Shown here piece by piece: positions 8,469-19,468 of a stretch of DNA of 64,000 bases. The position numbers were made by a program, and so were the translations under genes. Positions within the stretch are counted from its first letter, which is position 1; each line of letters starts with the position of its first letter. The notes under the pieces were generated by a model. It did not search any database. It was not told the origin of the DNA and saw only the letters and a list, made by a program, of their open reading frames with translations. Source of the DNA: Streptomyces sp. NBC_01142. GTDB lineage: Bacteria > Actinomycetota > Actinomycetes > Streptomycetales > Streptomycetaceae. Where the stretch lies: contig NZ_JAPEOR010000001.1 of the NCBI RefSeq assembly GCF_026341125.1, forward strand, positions 1,364,001 to 1,428,000. Direction: 5' to 3'.

Positions 8469-11465
8469 ATGGGCGATGCACGGCCAATGGACCAACGATC
8501 CGACGCGGCGAGGCCGCCGACGGCGACTCTCGCGCGCTCCGATGCGCAGACCCGATCCGCTGACGGTCACGCCGACGGCGGTGCTGCCCGAGGCTGCTCA
8601 GTGAGCGCCCCGGGGGCCCTCATGGCCCGGCAGGCGGTCCCCAAAAGCGGTAGGGCCGACGGCAGCAAGGTGAGTGGTGGCATGGGCGGGGTGAGCAGTA
8701 CGGGAGTGCTTTCGCGGCTCGTCCTCGGGTTCGTCTGCGGGGCCTACGGAGTAGGCGCGGCCCTCGGTTGGGGATCGCCGGAACTGGCCCTGATCATGGG
8801 CGACTTCGGACTCAGTGCCGCAGCCATGATCGCCGCTGTTTCCTGCTTCCTCTACGCCCGTGCGAAGGAGAGCCGCTTTCGGCCTGCCTGGCTGCTGTTC
8901 GCGGTCTCCTCGGCCATGGCCTCCGGAGGCAACGCCGTCTGGGGGTGGTACGAGGTCGTGCTGGACCGCGACGTCCCCAGTCCCTCCATCGCCGACCTGT
9001 TCTTCCTCTGCTTCGCGCCGCCCGCCATCGTCGGACTCCTCGTCCTCGCCAAACGCCCGGTCACCAGAGCGGGCTGGGTCTGTCTCGCACTGGACGCCTG
9101 GCTGATCGGCGGCTCGCTGCTGACCCTCTCCTGGAGCCTCGCCCTCGCGCACACCGCCCGGGTGCAGGGCGAGAGCGTGGCTCCGGCGGCCCTTTCCCTC
9201 GCCTATCCGCTGCTGGACATCGTGCTGGTCAGCATGGTGCTCGCGCTGCACTTCCGGCGCTCGGCCACCAACCGCTCCGCGATCAACACCGCCATCGCCG
9301 CACTCGCGCTGACCGTGCTGTGCGACGCCCTGTTCACCTCGCCCCTGCTGCGGGAGAGCTACCGCTCGGGCCAGTTGCTGGACGCCGGCTGGTTCGCCGG
9401 TTCACTGCTGCTCGCGTACGCCCCCTGGGGTGCGCGGCGTACGGTCGAGACCGCGCGGCCACCGCGAGGTGGCGGACCGCGCCACCCGTCCCGCCCCGTC
9501 GCGGGTTCACTCGCCGCTCTCACGCCGTATCTCGCCGCCGCAGTCTGCACGCTCGGCATCCTCTACAACGTGATCGAGGGCCGCCGCGTCGACCGTGTCG
9601 TCGTCCTCACCGGCTGCACCGTGGTCCTCGCCCTGGTCGTACGGCAGGGCATCATGCTCCTCGACAACATCGCGCTCACCCATGAGCTGGCGCAGAAGGA
9701 GAACCACTTCCGTTCCCTCGTGCAGGGCTCCAGCGATGTCATCATGATCGCCGCGCCCTCCGGGATACTGCGGTACGTCAGCCCCGCGGCCGCCGGGGTC
9801 TACGGACGCGATGCCGAAGAGCTCATCGGCTCCGAGCTGGCCTCGCTCATCCATCCGGAGGACCTCGGCCGCGTGGTCCACGAAGTGCGCCGGTTCCTGG
9901 CCGCTCCTCCCGCCGAGGAGCCCACCACCCGCATCGAGTGCCGTTTCAGGTCCGGCGGTGGCGACTGGCTCAATGTGGAGTCCACGGTCAACCGCCACCA
10001 GGGCGGCCTGATCTTCAACAGCCGGGACGTCACCGAACGGGTCCGTCTCCAGGCGCAGCTCCAGCACAACGCCGAGCACGACCCGCTCACCGACCTGCCC
10101 AACCGCGCCCTGTTCACCGAACGGGTCCGCCAGGCCCTCACCGGCCGCCGCGCGGGCGATCAGGGCACCGCCGTGCTCTTCATCGACCTCGACGGTTTCA
10201 AGGGGGTCAACGACCGCCTCGGCCACCAGGCCGGCGACGAGCTGCTGATCCAGGCGGCGCGCCGCCTGGCGGAGTCGGTACGCGCCGGGGACACCGCGGC
10301 CCGGCTCGGCGGCGACGAGTTCGCCGCCCTCATCGTCGGCGACGGCAGCCGCGACCGCTCCGCCCGCGAGTACCAGGTCCACGAGATCGCCGACCGGCTG
10401 CGGCTGACCCTCTCCCAGCCGTACCGCGTCGACGGCAACGAAGTGCGGGTGGCCGCCTCCATCGGGGTGGCCTTCGCCGAGCCGGCCATCACCCCCACCG
10501 ATCTGATGCGCAACGCCGACCTTGCCATGTACCGCGCCAAGGCCGCGGGCAAGGACCGCGTCGAGCTGTACGCACCGCAGATGCAGGCCGAGGTGGTGCG
10601 CCGTACGGAACTGGCCGCCCGGCTGCGCAGCGCCCTGCACGAGGGTGAATTCGCGCTGCTCCACCAGCCCGTGGTGAGCCTGACCACCGGCCGGATCTCC
10701 GCAGTCGCCGCCCAGGCCCGCTGGCGCTCCGCCCAGGGCATCCTGTTCACCCCGGCCGAATTCCTGCGGGTCGCCGAGGACAGCGACCGCACCGCCGAGC
10801 TCGGCCGTTGGCTGATCGAGGAAGCCGTGGAACAGGCAGCGGAGCGGGCCAGGCTGGGCCACCGGACGCCCGTGTCGGTCCGTCTGTCGGCCCGACGTCT
10901 GCTGGACAAGTCCCTGCCGCTCGGCTCCATCGAGGCCCTGCTCACCCTGCACGGGCTGCCGTCCGGCGCTCTCGTCATCGAGCTCGCCGACAGCGACCCG
11001 AGGATCTCCTTCGACGATCTGGAGCAGCGTCTGGTCGCGCTGCGCAGACTCGGCGTACGGATCGCGCTGGACGGTTTCGGCAGCGGATACGCCGCTATCA
11101 ACGCCCTGCGCAGACTCCCCGTGGACGTACTGAAACTGGACAGAGGTCTGGTGGAGGGCGTGGTCGAGTCCGCCCGGCTGCACAAGATCACCGCGGGACT
11201 GCTGCGGATCGCCTGCGACCTCGGCATGCAGTCCGTGGCGGACGGGGTGGACCTGCCCGAGCAGGTGCTCGCCCTGCGGGCCATGGGATGTACGCACGGC
11301 CAGGGCATGGCATTCTCCGGGCCGCTGGACGAGTACCGGCTGCGCCGCGCCCTGGTGCGCGACGAGTACCCGGTGCCGGGCGGGATCGCCCTGCCCGCCC
11401 TGTCGGGTGGCGTTTTCCCTGCGCGCAATGGCTCAAATAATGAGACGCGCGTCCCACCCACTTGA
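8469..11465 (+). CDS. membrane GGDEF protein with PAS and degenerate EAL domain
   Basis: A 998-residue c-di-GMP signalling protein, using ATG 8469 behind a G-rich AGGGGGG site; GTG 8601 is an alternative. After a low-complexity leader come about eight to ten hydrophobic helices, a PAS domain (HFRSLVQGSSDVIMIAA onward), a GGDEF domain and an EAL-like domain. The cyclase looks active: GGDEF at 614-618 is intact and an inhibitory-site RxxD (RAGD, 605-608) sits five residues before it. The EAL domain looks dead: the signature is AAQ instead of EAL (Ala747, Gln749), and the metal-binding DDFG motif is DGFG (868-871). Expected role: membrane-bound diguanylate cyclase influencing development. Its stop overlaps a TTGACA sequence just ahead of the ilvB leader. 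Confidence 0.87.
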   Translation: MGDARPMDQRSDAARPPTATLARSDAQTRSADGHADGGAARGCSVSAPGALMARQAVPKSGRADGSKVSGGMGGVSSTGVLSRLVLGFVCGAYGVGAALGWGSPELALIMGDFGLSAAAMIAAVSCFLYARAKESRFRPAWLLFAVSSAMASGGNAVWGWYEVVLDRDVPSPSIADLFFLCFAPPAIVGLLVLAKRPVTRAGWVCLALDAWLIGGSLLTLSWSLALAHTARVQGESVAPAALSLAYPLLDIVLVSMVLALHFRRSATNRSAINTAIAALALTVLCDALFTSPLLRESYRSGQLLDAGWFAGSLLLAYAPWGARRTVETARPPRGGGPRHPSRPVAGSLAALTPYLAAAVCTLGILYNVIEGRRVDRVVVLTGCTVVLALVVRQGIMLLDNIALTHELAQKENHFRSLVQGSSDVIMIAAPSGILRYVSPAAAGVYGRDAEELIGSELASLIHPEDLGRVVHEVRRFLAAPPAEEPTTRIECRFRSGGGDWLNVESTVNRHQGGLIFNSRDVTERVRLQAQLQHNAEHDPLTDLPNRALFTERVRQALTGRRAGDQGTAVLFIDLDGFKGVNDRLGHQAGDELLIQAARRLAESVRAGDTAARLGGDEFAALIVGDGSRDRSAREYQVHEIADRLRLTLSQPYRVDGNEVRVAASIGVAFAEPAITPTDLMRNADLAMYRAKAAGKDRVELYAPQMQAEVVRRTELAARLRSALHEGEFALLHQPVVSLTTGRISAVAAQARWRSAQGILFTPAEFLRVAEDSDRTAELGRWLIEEAVEQAAERARLGHRTPVSVRLSARRLLDKSLPLGSIEALLTLHGLPSGALVIELADSDPRISFDDLEQRLVALRRLGVRIALDGFGSGYAAINALRRLPVDVLKLDRGLVEGVVESARLHKITAGLLRIACDLGMQSVADGVDLPEQVLALRAMGCTHGQGMAFSGPLDEYRLRRALVRDEYPVPGGIALPALSGGVFPARNGSNNETRVPPT
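11436..11456 (+). promoter_or_regulatory. candidate ilvB promoter and near-palindrome
   Basis: AATAAT (11436-11441) is an unusually AT-rich -10-like hexamer in this GC-rich DNA. It is followed directly by TGAGACGCGCGTCCCA (11441-11456), a 16-base near-palindrome with one mismatched pair. Both lie inside the last codons of the GGDEF gene, about 45-60 bases before the ilvB leader peptide. No convincing -35 is visible. A TTGACA at 11462-11467 has no matching -10. Confidence 0.3.
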
Positions 11466-11498
11466 CAGTCATGGCCCGTCGGCGGGAGGGTCAGTGCC

Positions 11499-11540
11499 AT
11501 GCGCACCCGAATTCTCGTACTTGGAAAGCGCGTCGGCTGA
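11499..11540 (+). CDS. ilvB attenuator leader peptide
   Basis: A 13-residue peptide MRTRILVLGKRVG is preceded by GGGAGGG at an 8-base spacing. It contains Ile-Leu-Val-Leu in a row, and codons ATT, CTC, GTA and CTT, three of which are uncommon in this genome. Ribosome stalling here when charged branched-chain tRNAs are scarce should change folding of the following RNA and prevent termination. The arrangement is classical attenuation, known upstream of ilvB in actinobacteria. Confidence 0.85.
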   Translation: MRTRILVLGKRVG

Positions 11541-11616
11541 GCAGGGCCGCACGAAGGCCCTGCGGACCCCTCCCGACGCGCTCCCCTCGCTTGCCCCACG
11601 GCACGAGGGGTTTTTT
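11541..11616 (+). terminator. ilvB attenuator terminator
   Basis: Directly after the leader peptide stop, GCAGGGCC(N6)GGCCCTGC can form a first hairpin. Then CCCCTCG (11583-11589) pairs with CGAGGGG (11604-11610), followed by six T residues (11611-11616). This is a textbook intrinsic terminator, rare in Streptomyces. It sits 60 bases before ilvB, so readthrough must be regulated. Confidence 0.85.
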
Positions 11617-11675
11617 GTTGCACTGGACCACCCCAAACCCTCGCAAAAACCCTCAGCTTCGAGAAGAGAATGTCG

Positions 11676-13556
11676 ATGACCGAGCAGGCCACCGGGGCCC
11701 ACCACCCGCAGCCGCGGGCCCGTAACGGCGGACCGACGTCCGCCACCGTTGAGCACGTCACGGGCGCGCAGTCCCTCATCCGTTCTCTCGAGGAAGTCGG
11801 GGCCGACACGGTATTCGGCATTCCGGGAGGCGCCATCCTCCCCGCGTACGACCCGATGATGGACTCCACCAGGGTCCGCCACGTCCTGGTCCGCCACGAG
11901 CAGGGCGCGGGCCACGCCGCCACCGGCTACGCCCAGGCCACCGGCAAGGTCGGCGTCTGCATGGCCACCTCGGGACCCGGTGCGACCAACCTGGTCACCC
12001 CGATCGCCGACGCCCACATGGACTCCGTCCCGCTGGTCGCGATCACCGGCCAGGTCTCCTCCAAGGCGATTGGCACGGACGCCTTCCAGGAGGCGGACAT
12101 CGTCGGCATCACCATGCCGATCACCAAGCACAACTTCCTGGTCACCAAGGCCGACGACATCCCGCGGACCATCGCCGAGGCGTTTCACATCGCCTCGACG
12201 GGGCGTCCCGGCCCGGTCCTGGTCGACATCGCCAAGGACGCGCTCCAGGCGCAGACCACGTTCAGCTGGCCGCCGCAGCAGGACCTGCCCGGCTACCGCC
12301 CGGTCACCAAGCCGCACGCCAAGCAGATCCGCGAGGCCGCCAAGCTCATCGTCCAGGCCAAGCGGCCTGTGCTGTACGTCGGCGGCGGCGTCATGAAGGC
12401 CGGCGCCACCGCCGAGCTGAAGGTCCTGGCCGAGCTGACCCAAGCGCCCGTCACCACCACACTGATGGCGCTCGGCTCCTTCCCCGACAGCCACCCGCTG
12501 CACGTGGGAATGCCCGGCATGCACGGTGCGGTCACCGCCGTCACCGCGCTGCAGAAGGCCGACCTGATCGTTGCCCTCGGAGCCCGCTTCGACGACCGCG
12601 TCACCGGCAAGCTGGACAGCTTCGCCCCGTACGCAAAGATCGTCCACGCCGACATCGACCCGGCCGAGATCGGCAAGAACCGCACCGCGGACGTCCCGAT
12701 CGTCGGTGACGCCCGCGAGGTCATCGCCGACCTGGTCCAGGCCGTCCAGGCCGAGCACAGCGAGGGCCACACCGGCGACTACAGCGCCTGGTGGAAGGAC
12801 CTCAGCCGCTGGCGCGACACCTACCCGCTCGGCTACACCCAGCCGGACGACGGCAGCCTCTCCCCGCAGCAGGTCATCCAGCGCATCGGTGAGCTCGCCC
12901 CGGCAGACACCATCTACGCCGCGGGCGTCGGCCAGCACCAGATGTGGGCCGCCCACTTCATCAACTACGAGCAGCCGTCCACCTGGCTGAACTCCGGCGG
13001 CGCCGGGACGATGGGGTACGCGGTCCCGGCCGCGATGGGCGCCAAGGCCGGCATGCCGGACCGTACGGTCTGGGCGATCGACGGCGACGGCTGTTTCCAG
13101 ATGACCAACCAGGAACTCACCACCTGCGCGCTCAACAACATCCCGATCAAGGTCGCGATCATCAACAACGGCGCGCTCGGGATGGTCCGCCAGTGGCAGA
13201 CCCTGTTCTACAACCAGCGCTACTCCAGCACCGTCCTGCATGCCGACGACACGGGTCACCACGTGGCCGGCTCCCAGGTCGGCGCGAGCACCACGGCGCG
13301 CCAGGGCACCCGGGTCCCGGACTTCGTCAAGCTGTCCGAGGCCATGGGCTGCCACGCACTGCGCTGCGAGTCCCCGGACGACCTGGACAAGGTCATCGCC
13401 GAGGCCAACGCCGTCAACGACCGTCCCGTCGTGATCGACTTCATCGTCCACGAGGACGCCCAGGTCTGGCCGATGGTCGCCGCAGGCACCTCCAACGACG
13501 AGGTCATGGCGGCGCGTGGCGTCCGCCCCGACTTCGGCGACAACGAAGACGACTGA
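11676..13556 (+). CDS. ilvB: acetolactate synthase large (catalytic) subunit
   Basis: Catalytic subunit of acetohydroxyacid synthase, 626 residues, which joins two pyruvates, or pyruvate and 2-ketobutyrate, using thiamine diphosphate. This is the first shared step of valine, leucine and isoleucine synthesis. Visible motifs are [14 protein letters not shown], the catalytic Glu in [13 protein letters not shown], and the ThDP/Mg motif starting [15 protein letters not shown] and ending in IINN. The ATG at 11676 is preferred over 11670, because GAGAAGAG (11661-11668) gives a proper spacing. It is the first gene of an ilvB-ilvN-ilvC cluster and lies behind the attenuator. Confidence 0.96.
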   Translation: MTEQATGAHHPQPRARNGGPTSATVEHVTGAQSLIRSLEEVGADTVFGIPGGAILPAYDPMMDSTRVRHVLVRHEQGAGHAATGYAQATGKVGVCMATSGPGATNLVTPIADAHMDSVPLVAITGQVSSKAIGTDAFQEADIVGITMPITKHNFLVTKADDIPRTIAEAFHIASTGRPGPVLVDIAKDALQAQTTFSWPPQQDLPGYRPVTKPHAKQIREAAKLIVQAKRPVLYVGGGVMKAGATAELKVLAELTQAPVTTTLMALGSFPDSHPLHVGMPGMHGAVTAVTALQKADLIVALGARFDDRVTGKLDSFAPYAKIVHADIDPAEIGKNRTADVPIVGDAREVIADLVQAVQAEHSEGHTGDYSAWWKDLSRWRDTYPLGYTQPDDGSLSPQQVIQRIGELAPADTIYAAGVGQHQMWAAHFINYEQPSTWLNSGGAGTMGYAVPAAMGAKAGMPDRTVWAIDGDGCFQMTNQELTTCALNNIPIKVAIINNGALGMVRQWQTLFYNQRYSSTVLHADDTGHHVAGSQVGASTTARQGTRVPDFVKLSEAMGCHALRCESPDDLDKVIAEANAVNDRPVVIDFIVHEDAQVWPMVAAGTSNDEVMAARGVRPDFGDNEDD

Positions 13557-13594
13557 GTCAGAGAGTCCGAGAGAAGACCGAGAGAGACCGACAC

Positions 13595-15195
<1,601 letters not shown>

Positions 15196-15201
15196 GCCTG
15201 T

Positions 15202-15240
15202 GTGCCAGGGGGCCCGGGCCGTGTCCCGGCCCCCTGGCAC
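15202..15240 (+). terminator. stem-loop after ilvC
   Basis: GTGCCAGGGGGCC (15202-15214) and GGCCCCCTGGCAC (15228-15240) form a perfect 13-bp stem with a 13-base loop seven bases after the ilvC stop. There is no U-tract, which is common for Streptomyces terminators. Confidence 0.7.
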
Positions 15241-15452
15241 CGTGCCCCGCCGAGCTCGACCGCTTCTCCACTCCGTCCAGCCACGGACGAGTGATCCTGC
15301 CATCGAGGCGCAAGACCGACCCGGTGGCACCACTACACTGCTCAACACATACGCGTCAGGCCCACAGTGTCGTGCGTCTTCCACGCGGCTAGCCCCCTCC
15401 ACCGCCTGCGGCCGTCGGGACGGCCGTCCGCAATGGACTAGTGAGGACTCAC

Positions 15453-17045
15453 GTGAGCTCGAAACCTGTCGTACTCATCGCTGAAGAGCTGTCGCCCGCC
15501 ACCGTCGACGCACTGGGCCCGGACTTCGAGATCCGGCACTGCAACGGCGCCGATCGCGCGGAGCTGCTCCCCGCCATCGCCGATGCCGACGCGATCCTCG
15601 TCCGCTCCGCCACCAAGGTCGACGCGGAGGCCATCGCCGCCGCCAAGAAGCTGCGGGTCGTCGCCCGCGCGGGTGTCGGTCTGGACAATGTCGACGTCTC
15701 CGCCGCCACCAAGGCCGGCGTGATGGTCGTCAACGCGCCGACGTCCAACATCGTCACCGCCGCCGAGCTCGCCTGTGGTCTGCTCGTCGCCACCGCGCGC
15801 AATATCCCGCAGGCCAACACCGCCCTCAAGAACGGCGAGTGGAAGCGCTCCAAGTACACCGGTGTCGAGCTGAGCGAGAAGACCCTCGGTGTCGTCGGCC
15901 TCGGCCGCATCGGCGTGCTGGTCGCGCAGCGCATGTCGGCCTTCGGTATGAAGATCGTCGCGTACGACCCCTACGTACAGCCGGCGCGTGCCGCGCAGAT
16001 GGGCGTCAAGCTGCTCTCGCTGGACGAGCTGCTCGAGGTCTCTGACTTCATCACCGTCCACCTCCCCAAGACCCCCGAGACGCTCGGCCTGATCGGTGAC
16101 GAGGCGCTGCACAAGGTCCAGCCGCACGTCCGGATCGTCAATGCCGCGCGCGGTGGGATCGTCGACGAGGAGGCGCTGGCCTCCGCGCTCAAGGAGGGCC
16201 GGGTCGCCGGCGCGGGCCTCGATGTGTACGCGAAGGAGCCCTGCACGGACTCCCCGCTCTTCGAGTTCGACCAGGTCGTCTGCACCCCGCACCTCGGCGC
16301 GTCCACGGACGAGGCGCAGGAGAAGGCCGGTGTCTCGGTCGCCCGTTCGGTGCGTCTCGCCCTCGCCGGTGAGCTGGTGCCCGACGCGGTCAACGTCCAG
16401 GGCGGGGTCATCGCCGAGGACGTACGCCCGGGTCTGCCGCTCGCCGAGAAGCTCGGCCGGATCTTCACCGCACTGGCGGGCGAGGTCGCGGTCCGCCTCG
16501 ACGTCGAGGTGTACGGCGAGATCACCCAGCACGATGTGAAGGTGCTCGAACTGTCCGCGCTGAAGGGTGTGTTCGAGGACGTCGTCGACGAGACCGTGAG
16601 CTATGTCAACGCCCCGCTGTTCGCGCAGGAGCGCGGCGTAGAGGTGCGGCTGACGACCAGCTCGGAGTCCCCGGACCACCGCAACGTCGTCACCGTGCGC
16701 GGCACGCTCTCGGGCGGCGAGGAGGTCGCGGTCTCCGGCACGCTGGCCGGCCCCAAGCACCTTCAGAAGATCGTCGCGATCGGCGACTACGACATCGACC
16801 TGGCGCTCGCCGACCACATGGTCGTGCTGCGCTACAGCGACCGCCCGGGTGTGGTCGGCACGGTCGGCCGGATCCTCGGCGAAGCCGGTCTGAACATCGC
16901 GGGCATGCAGGTCTCGCGCGCGGAGGAGGGTGGCGAGGCGGTCGTCGTGCTGACGGTGGACGACACCGTGCCGCCGGCGGTCCTCGCGGAGATCGCCGAC
17001 GAGATCGGCGCGACCTCGGCGCGGACGGTCAACCTCACCGACTGA
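15453..17045 (+). CDS. serA: D-3-phosphoglycerate dehydrogenase
   Basis: First enzyme of serine biosynthesis, 530 residues, oxidising 3-phosphoglycerate with NAD. Order: substrate domain, Rossmann domain (GVVGLGRIGVLVAQRM), intervening ASB domain, C-terminal ACT domain (VLRYSDRPGVVGTVGRIL). Catalytic residues are visible in NAARGGIVDEEAL (Arg), YAKEPCTDSPLF (Glu) and VCTPHLGASTDEAQ (His). This is the long actinobacterial type that serine can inhibit. GTG 15453 is chosen because AGGA lies 5 bases upstream; GTG 15441 lacks a site. The 257-base gap before it includes TACACT (15334-15339), a possible -10. Confidence 0.96.
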   Translation: MSSKPVVLIAEELSPATVDALGPDFEIRHCNGADRAELLPAIADADAILVRSATKVDAEAIAAAKKLRVVARAGVGLDNVDVSAATKAGVMVVNAPTSNIVTAAELACGLLVATARNIPQANTALKNGEWKRSKYTGVELSEKTLGVVGLGRIGVLVAQRMSAFGMKIVAYDPYVQPARAAQMGVKLLSLDELLEVSDFITVHLPKTPETLGLIGDEALHKVQPHVRIVNAARGGIVDEEALASALKEGRVAGAGLDVYAKEPCTDSPLFEFDQVVCTPHLGASTDEAQEKAGVSVARSVRLALAGELVPDAVNVQGGVIAEDVRPGLPLAEKLGRIFTALAGEVAVRLDVEVYGEITQHDVKVLELSALKGVFEDVVDETVSYVNAPLFAQERGVEVRLTTSSESPDHRNVVTVRGTLSGGEEVAVSGTLAGPKHLQKIVAIGDYDIDLALADHMVVLRYSDRPGVVGTVGRILGEAGLNIAGMQVSRAEEGGEAVVVLTVDDTVPPAVLAEIADEIGATSARTVNLTD

Positions 17046-17100
17046 GCCCGACTGAGCCCGACTGAGCCCGACCGAGCCCGGTCACTCTTTCCCATCGGCG

Positions 17101-17149
17101 TACCCGGTTCATAGACGCGCGTCTTACACAAGCGTCTGTGAGCCGGGTA
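17101..17149 (+). promoter_or_regulatory. long inverted repeat before the TetR gene
   Basis: An 18-base left arm (17101-17118) and right arm (17132-17149) match at 16 of 18 positions around a 13-base spacer. The two mismatches become G-U pairs in RNA. Nested inside is the perfect palindrome AGACGCGCGTCT (17113-17124). It ends 10 bases before the TetR start, so an autoregulatory operator is likely. As RNA it would also be a long hairpin after serA. Confidence 0.6.
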
Positions 17150-17159
17150 CGCTGCTGTC

Positions 17160-17735
17160 ATGGGACATCGTGAGGATCTGCTCGAAGGCGCGAAGCAGTG
17201 CCTGCTGGCCAAGGGGTACGCCCGGACGACCGCGCGCGACATCGTCGCCGCATCCGGCACCAACCTGGCTTCCATCGGTTACCACTACGGCTCCAAGGAG
17301 GCCTTGCTCAACCAGGCCTTCCTGGCGGTGACCGAGGAGTGGGGCGACGCGGTCGGCCCCGCGGACAAGGAAGCCCCCGACGCCACGGCGGATCCCCTCG
17401 AGCGCTTCGAGAAGATCTGGGAGCAGGTCATCGCCGCGTTCGACGCCAGCCGCCCGGTCTGGAAGCTCCAGCTGGAGGTGGTCTCGCGGCTCGACGACGA
17501 CGAGGACCTGCGCAACGCCATCAAGGAGCCGCAGAAGCAGGGCCGTACGGGGATGGCCGAGGCGTTCCTGGGCATGGACCCGGAGGCCGATCCGGAGAAG
17601 GCCAGGGTGGCGGGGCTGTTCTATCAGGCGCTGGTGGCGGGCGTGATGATCCAGTGGATGGTGGACCCGGAGACGGCTCCCTCGGCGAAGGACCTCACGG
17701 ACGGGCTGCGGGCGATCCTGGAGAGCAAGGCCTGA
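17160..17735 (+). CDS. TetR family transcriptional regulator
   Basis: A 191-residue TetR repressor. The N-terminal helix-turn-helix spans about residues 10-55 (TTARDIVAASGTNLASIGYH then YGSKEALL). The C-terminal ligand domain includes LEVVSRLDDDEDLRNAIKE and is of normal length, with an unknown ligand. ATG 17160 follows a long inverted repeat, so it probably represses itself. No obvious target operon is divergent from it; serA is upstream on the same strand, and a dehydrogenase remnant lies downstream on the other. Confidence 0.85.
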   Translation: MGHREDLLEGAKQCLLAKGYARTTARDIVAASGTNLASIGYHYGSKEALLNQAFLAVTEEWGDAVGPADKEAPDATADPLERFEKIWEQVIAAFDASRPVWKLQLEVVSRLDDDEDLRNAIKEPQKQGRTGMAEAFLGMDPEADPEKARVAGLFYQALVAGVMIQWMVDPETAPSAKDLTDGLRAILESKA

Positions 17736-17807
17736 GTCCTCCCCTTGGCTCTTGTGCACGGGCCGCGATTCGATGAGCACGGGGGACGGCTGGGCCTCGG
17801 TGGCCCG

Positions 17808-17940
17808 TCACACGGTGATGACGACCTTCGCGCGCGCGTGCTCCACTTCGAGGTAGCGGATGGCCTCGGGTGCCTCGCTCAACGCTCCCGCAGGCAGGAC
17901 ACGGATCTGGCAGTGCGCATCGAGAGGCGGATACTGGGCC
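17808..17940 (-). pseudogene. remnant of a zinc-type alcohol dehydrogenase / quinone oxidoreductase
   Basis: Reading the minus strand, about 43 codons end in TGA at 17808-17810 and spell the C-terminus LSEAPEAIRYLEVEHARAKV then VITV, preceded by QIRVLPAGA. This is the standard end of MDR-superfamily NADP oxidoreductases (substrate-lobe end plus GKVVITV-like tail). Upstream it runs without a start into the TAA stop of the PucR gene. Only the last eighth of a normal gene remains, so it is a deletion relic. Confidence 0.7.
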
Positions 17941-17943
17941 TCC

Positions 17944-19293
17944 TTACAGTCGTGCCGCCTTCAGGGCCATGTGCAGCAGCAGCCGGTCCTCGCCCTCCGC
18001 CAGGTCCAGGCCGGTGAGCTGTTCGACGCGCGAGAGCCGGTAGTAGAGCGTCTGCCGGTGAATGCCGAGCGCCGCCGCTGTGCGGCCGGCCTGGCCCGCG
18101 CAGTCCAGGAACACCTCGGCGGTGCGGGCTAGTTCCGTGTGGGCGGGGGTCAGCAGATCGCGTACGACCGGGTCGTGGGCCGCGTTCGCGGGGAGCGCCG
18201 TCAGCAGCCGGTACGGGCCGATGGCCGACCACCGGGCGACGGGGCCGAGGTTCGCCCTGGCGTGGGCGGCGCGGGCCGCGGAAGTCGCCTCCTGCCAGGC
18301 GGTGTTGAGCTCACCGAGTCCCCGGCGCGGGTCGGCGACCCCGCCCGCGACCCCGCCCGTGGCGCCGGCCGTGCCCGCGACCTCGCCCCCGCCCGCGACC
18401 CCGGCCGCCTCGCGGAGCCGGTCCGCCGCCGTGAGCGCGGGGGAGAGGGTGTCGGCCGAGCGGAGCCTGACCAGGACCGCGAGCGCACGCCCGCCGGTAC
18501 CGGCGGGTGCACGGGCGACCGTGGTATCGGTGCCGTGGGGCGGCGTCCCGGCCGCGTCCCGCCTGCGCACGCCTTTCGCCGCGGCCGCGTCGCCGCCGTC
18601 CTGCGGGCGGCCCGCCGCGCGTTGCTCCGCACGGACATCGGTGCCGGCGTCGGGACGCCCCGCCCCCCACTCCACTGTGCACAGCGCCGCGACGCCCGGC
18701 AGCGAGCGCGCCGAGGGGGCGTCGTCCGCCGGCCACGGGGTCACGCACACCACCGCGTGCAGACCCTCCGCCTCCCCGCCGCCCAGAGCCGTACGCAGCG
18801 CCGCAACCGCCATGTCGTACTGCCAGCCGTGCTCCGCCGTGAGCACCGCGCGGAACTCCCGCGACAGATCCGAGCCCGCCCGCTCCTCGTCGGCGAGCAG
18901 CGTGCCGATCCTGACCGTCACCTCCATCGCCGCGGCCAGCTGTTCCTGGGTGGGACGGGGCTCCGCGTCGAGCAGCCATACGTAGCCGAGCACGATGCCC
19001 CGGTGGCGTACGGGCAGGCAGATCCGGTCGCGGAAGACCCCCGCGTCCGGGGCGGCCGGGATACGGACCGGGCCGGTCGCGCGCGCGATGCCGAAGCCCT
19101 CGAACCAGGCGCGGACCGCGGGGGTCGACTTCCGGGTCAGGATCGAGCGCGTCCTGACCGGGTCCATCGCACTGTCGTCGTCGCTGTCGTGCGCGCCGAA
19201 GGCGATCAGACCGAAGTCCCGGTTCTCCAGCGTCGCCGGCTCGGCCAGGAGCGCCGAGATCTCGTCGACCAGGTCCTGGTAATCGCCCTTCAT
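17944..19293 (-). CDS. PucR/CdaR-type regulator, probable proline-utilisation regulator
   Basis: A 449-residue regulator whose C-terminus is the HTH_30 domain typical of PucR/CdaR proteins ([20 protein letters not shown], then VEQLTGLDL). The N-terminal 140 residues resemble a GAF-like sensor. The middle holds two low-complexity Gly/Ala/Pro/Arg inserts that look disordered, coded by GC-rich repeats around 18330-18410 and 18490-18610. It starts at ATG 19293 and is divergent from proline dehydrogenase, so it very likely activates or represses the two proline catabolic genes. This matches the known actinobacterial arrangement. Several palindromes lie in the shared promoter region. Confidence 0.82.
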   Translation of the reverse strand: MKGDYQDLVDEISALLAEPATLENRDFGLIAFGAHDSDDDSAMDPVRTRSILTRKSTPAVRAWFEGFGIARATGPVRIPAAPDAGVFRDRICLPVRHRGIVLGYVWLLDAEPRPTQEQLAAAMEVTVRIGTLLADEERAGSDLSREFRAVLTAEHGWQYDMAVAALRTALGGGEAEGLHAVVCVTPWPADDAPSARSLPGVAALCTVEWGAGRPDAGTDVRAEQRAAGRPQDGGDAAAAKGVRRRDAAGTPPHGTDTTVARAPAGTGGRALAVLVRLRSADTLSPALTAADRLREAAGVAGGGEVAGTAGATGGVAGGVADPRRGLGELNTAWQEATSAARAAHARANLGPVARWSAIGPYRLLTALPANAAHDPVVRDLLTPAHTELARTAEVFLDCAGQAGRTAAALGIHRQTLYYRLSRVEQLTGLDLAEGEDRLLLHMALKAARL

Positions 19294-19314
19294 CCGGACA
19301 TTCTCGCACCCCCT

Positions 19315-19410
19315 TCAGACATATGTCTGAGATCCCGGCCACGGATGCGTGACAGCTGTCGATGGCAGAGGATCGGAGCGATCCTTAGGTTTCACGGTGG
19401 TTCTCCGTGC
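19315..19410 (+). promoter_or_regulatory. divergent promoter region with four inverted repeats
   Basis: Between the PucR-type gene and proline dehydrogenase lie TCAGACATATGTCTGA (19315-19330, perfect 16-mer), GACAGCTGTC (19351-19360, perfect 10-mer), GGATCG-GAG-CGATCC (19370-19384, perfect arms) and CACGG-N7-CCGTG (about 19394-19410). The first lies 22 bases before the regulator start and is the best autoregulatory operator candidate. Confidence 0.6.
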
Positions 19411-19468
19411 CGTTCCGGATTTGTTTCGGTTCCGGCCTCCTTCAACACCTGTTCCGTGGAGGTGCCCC

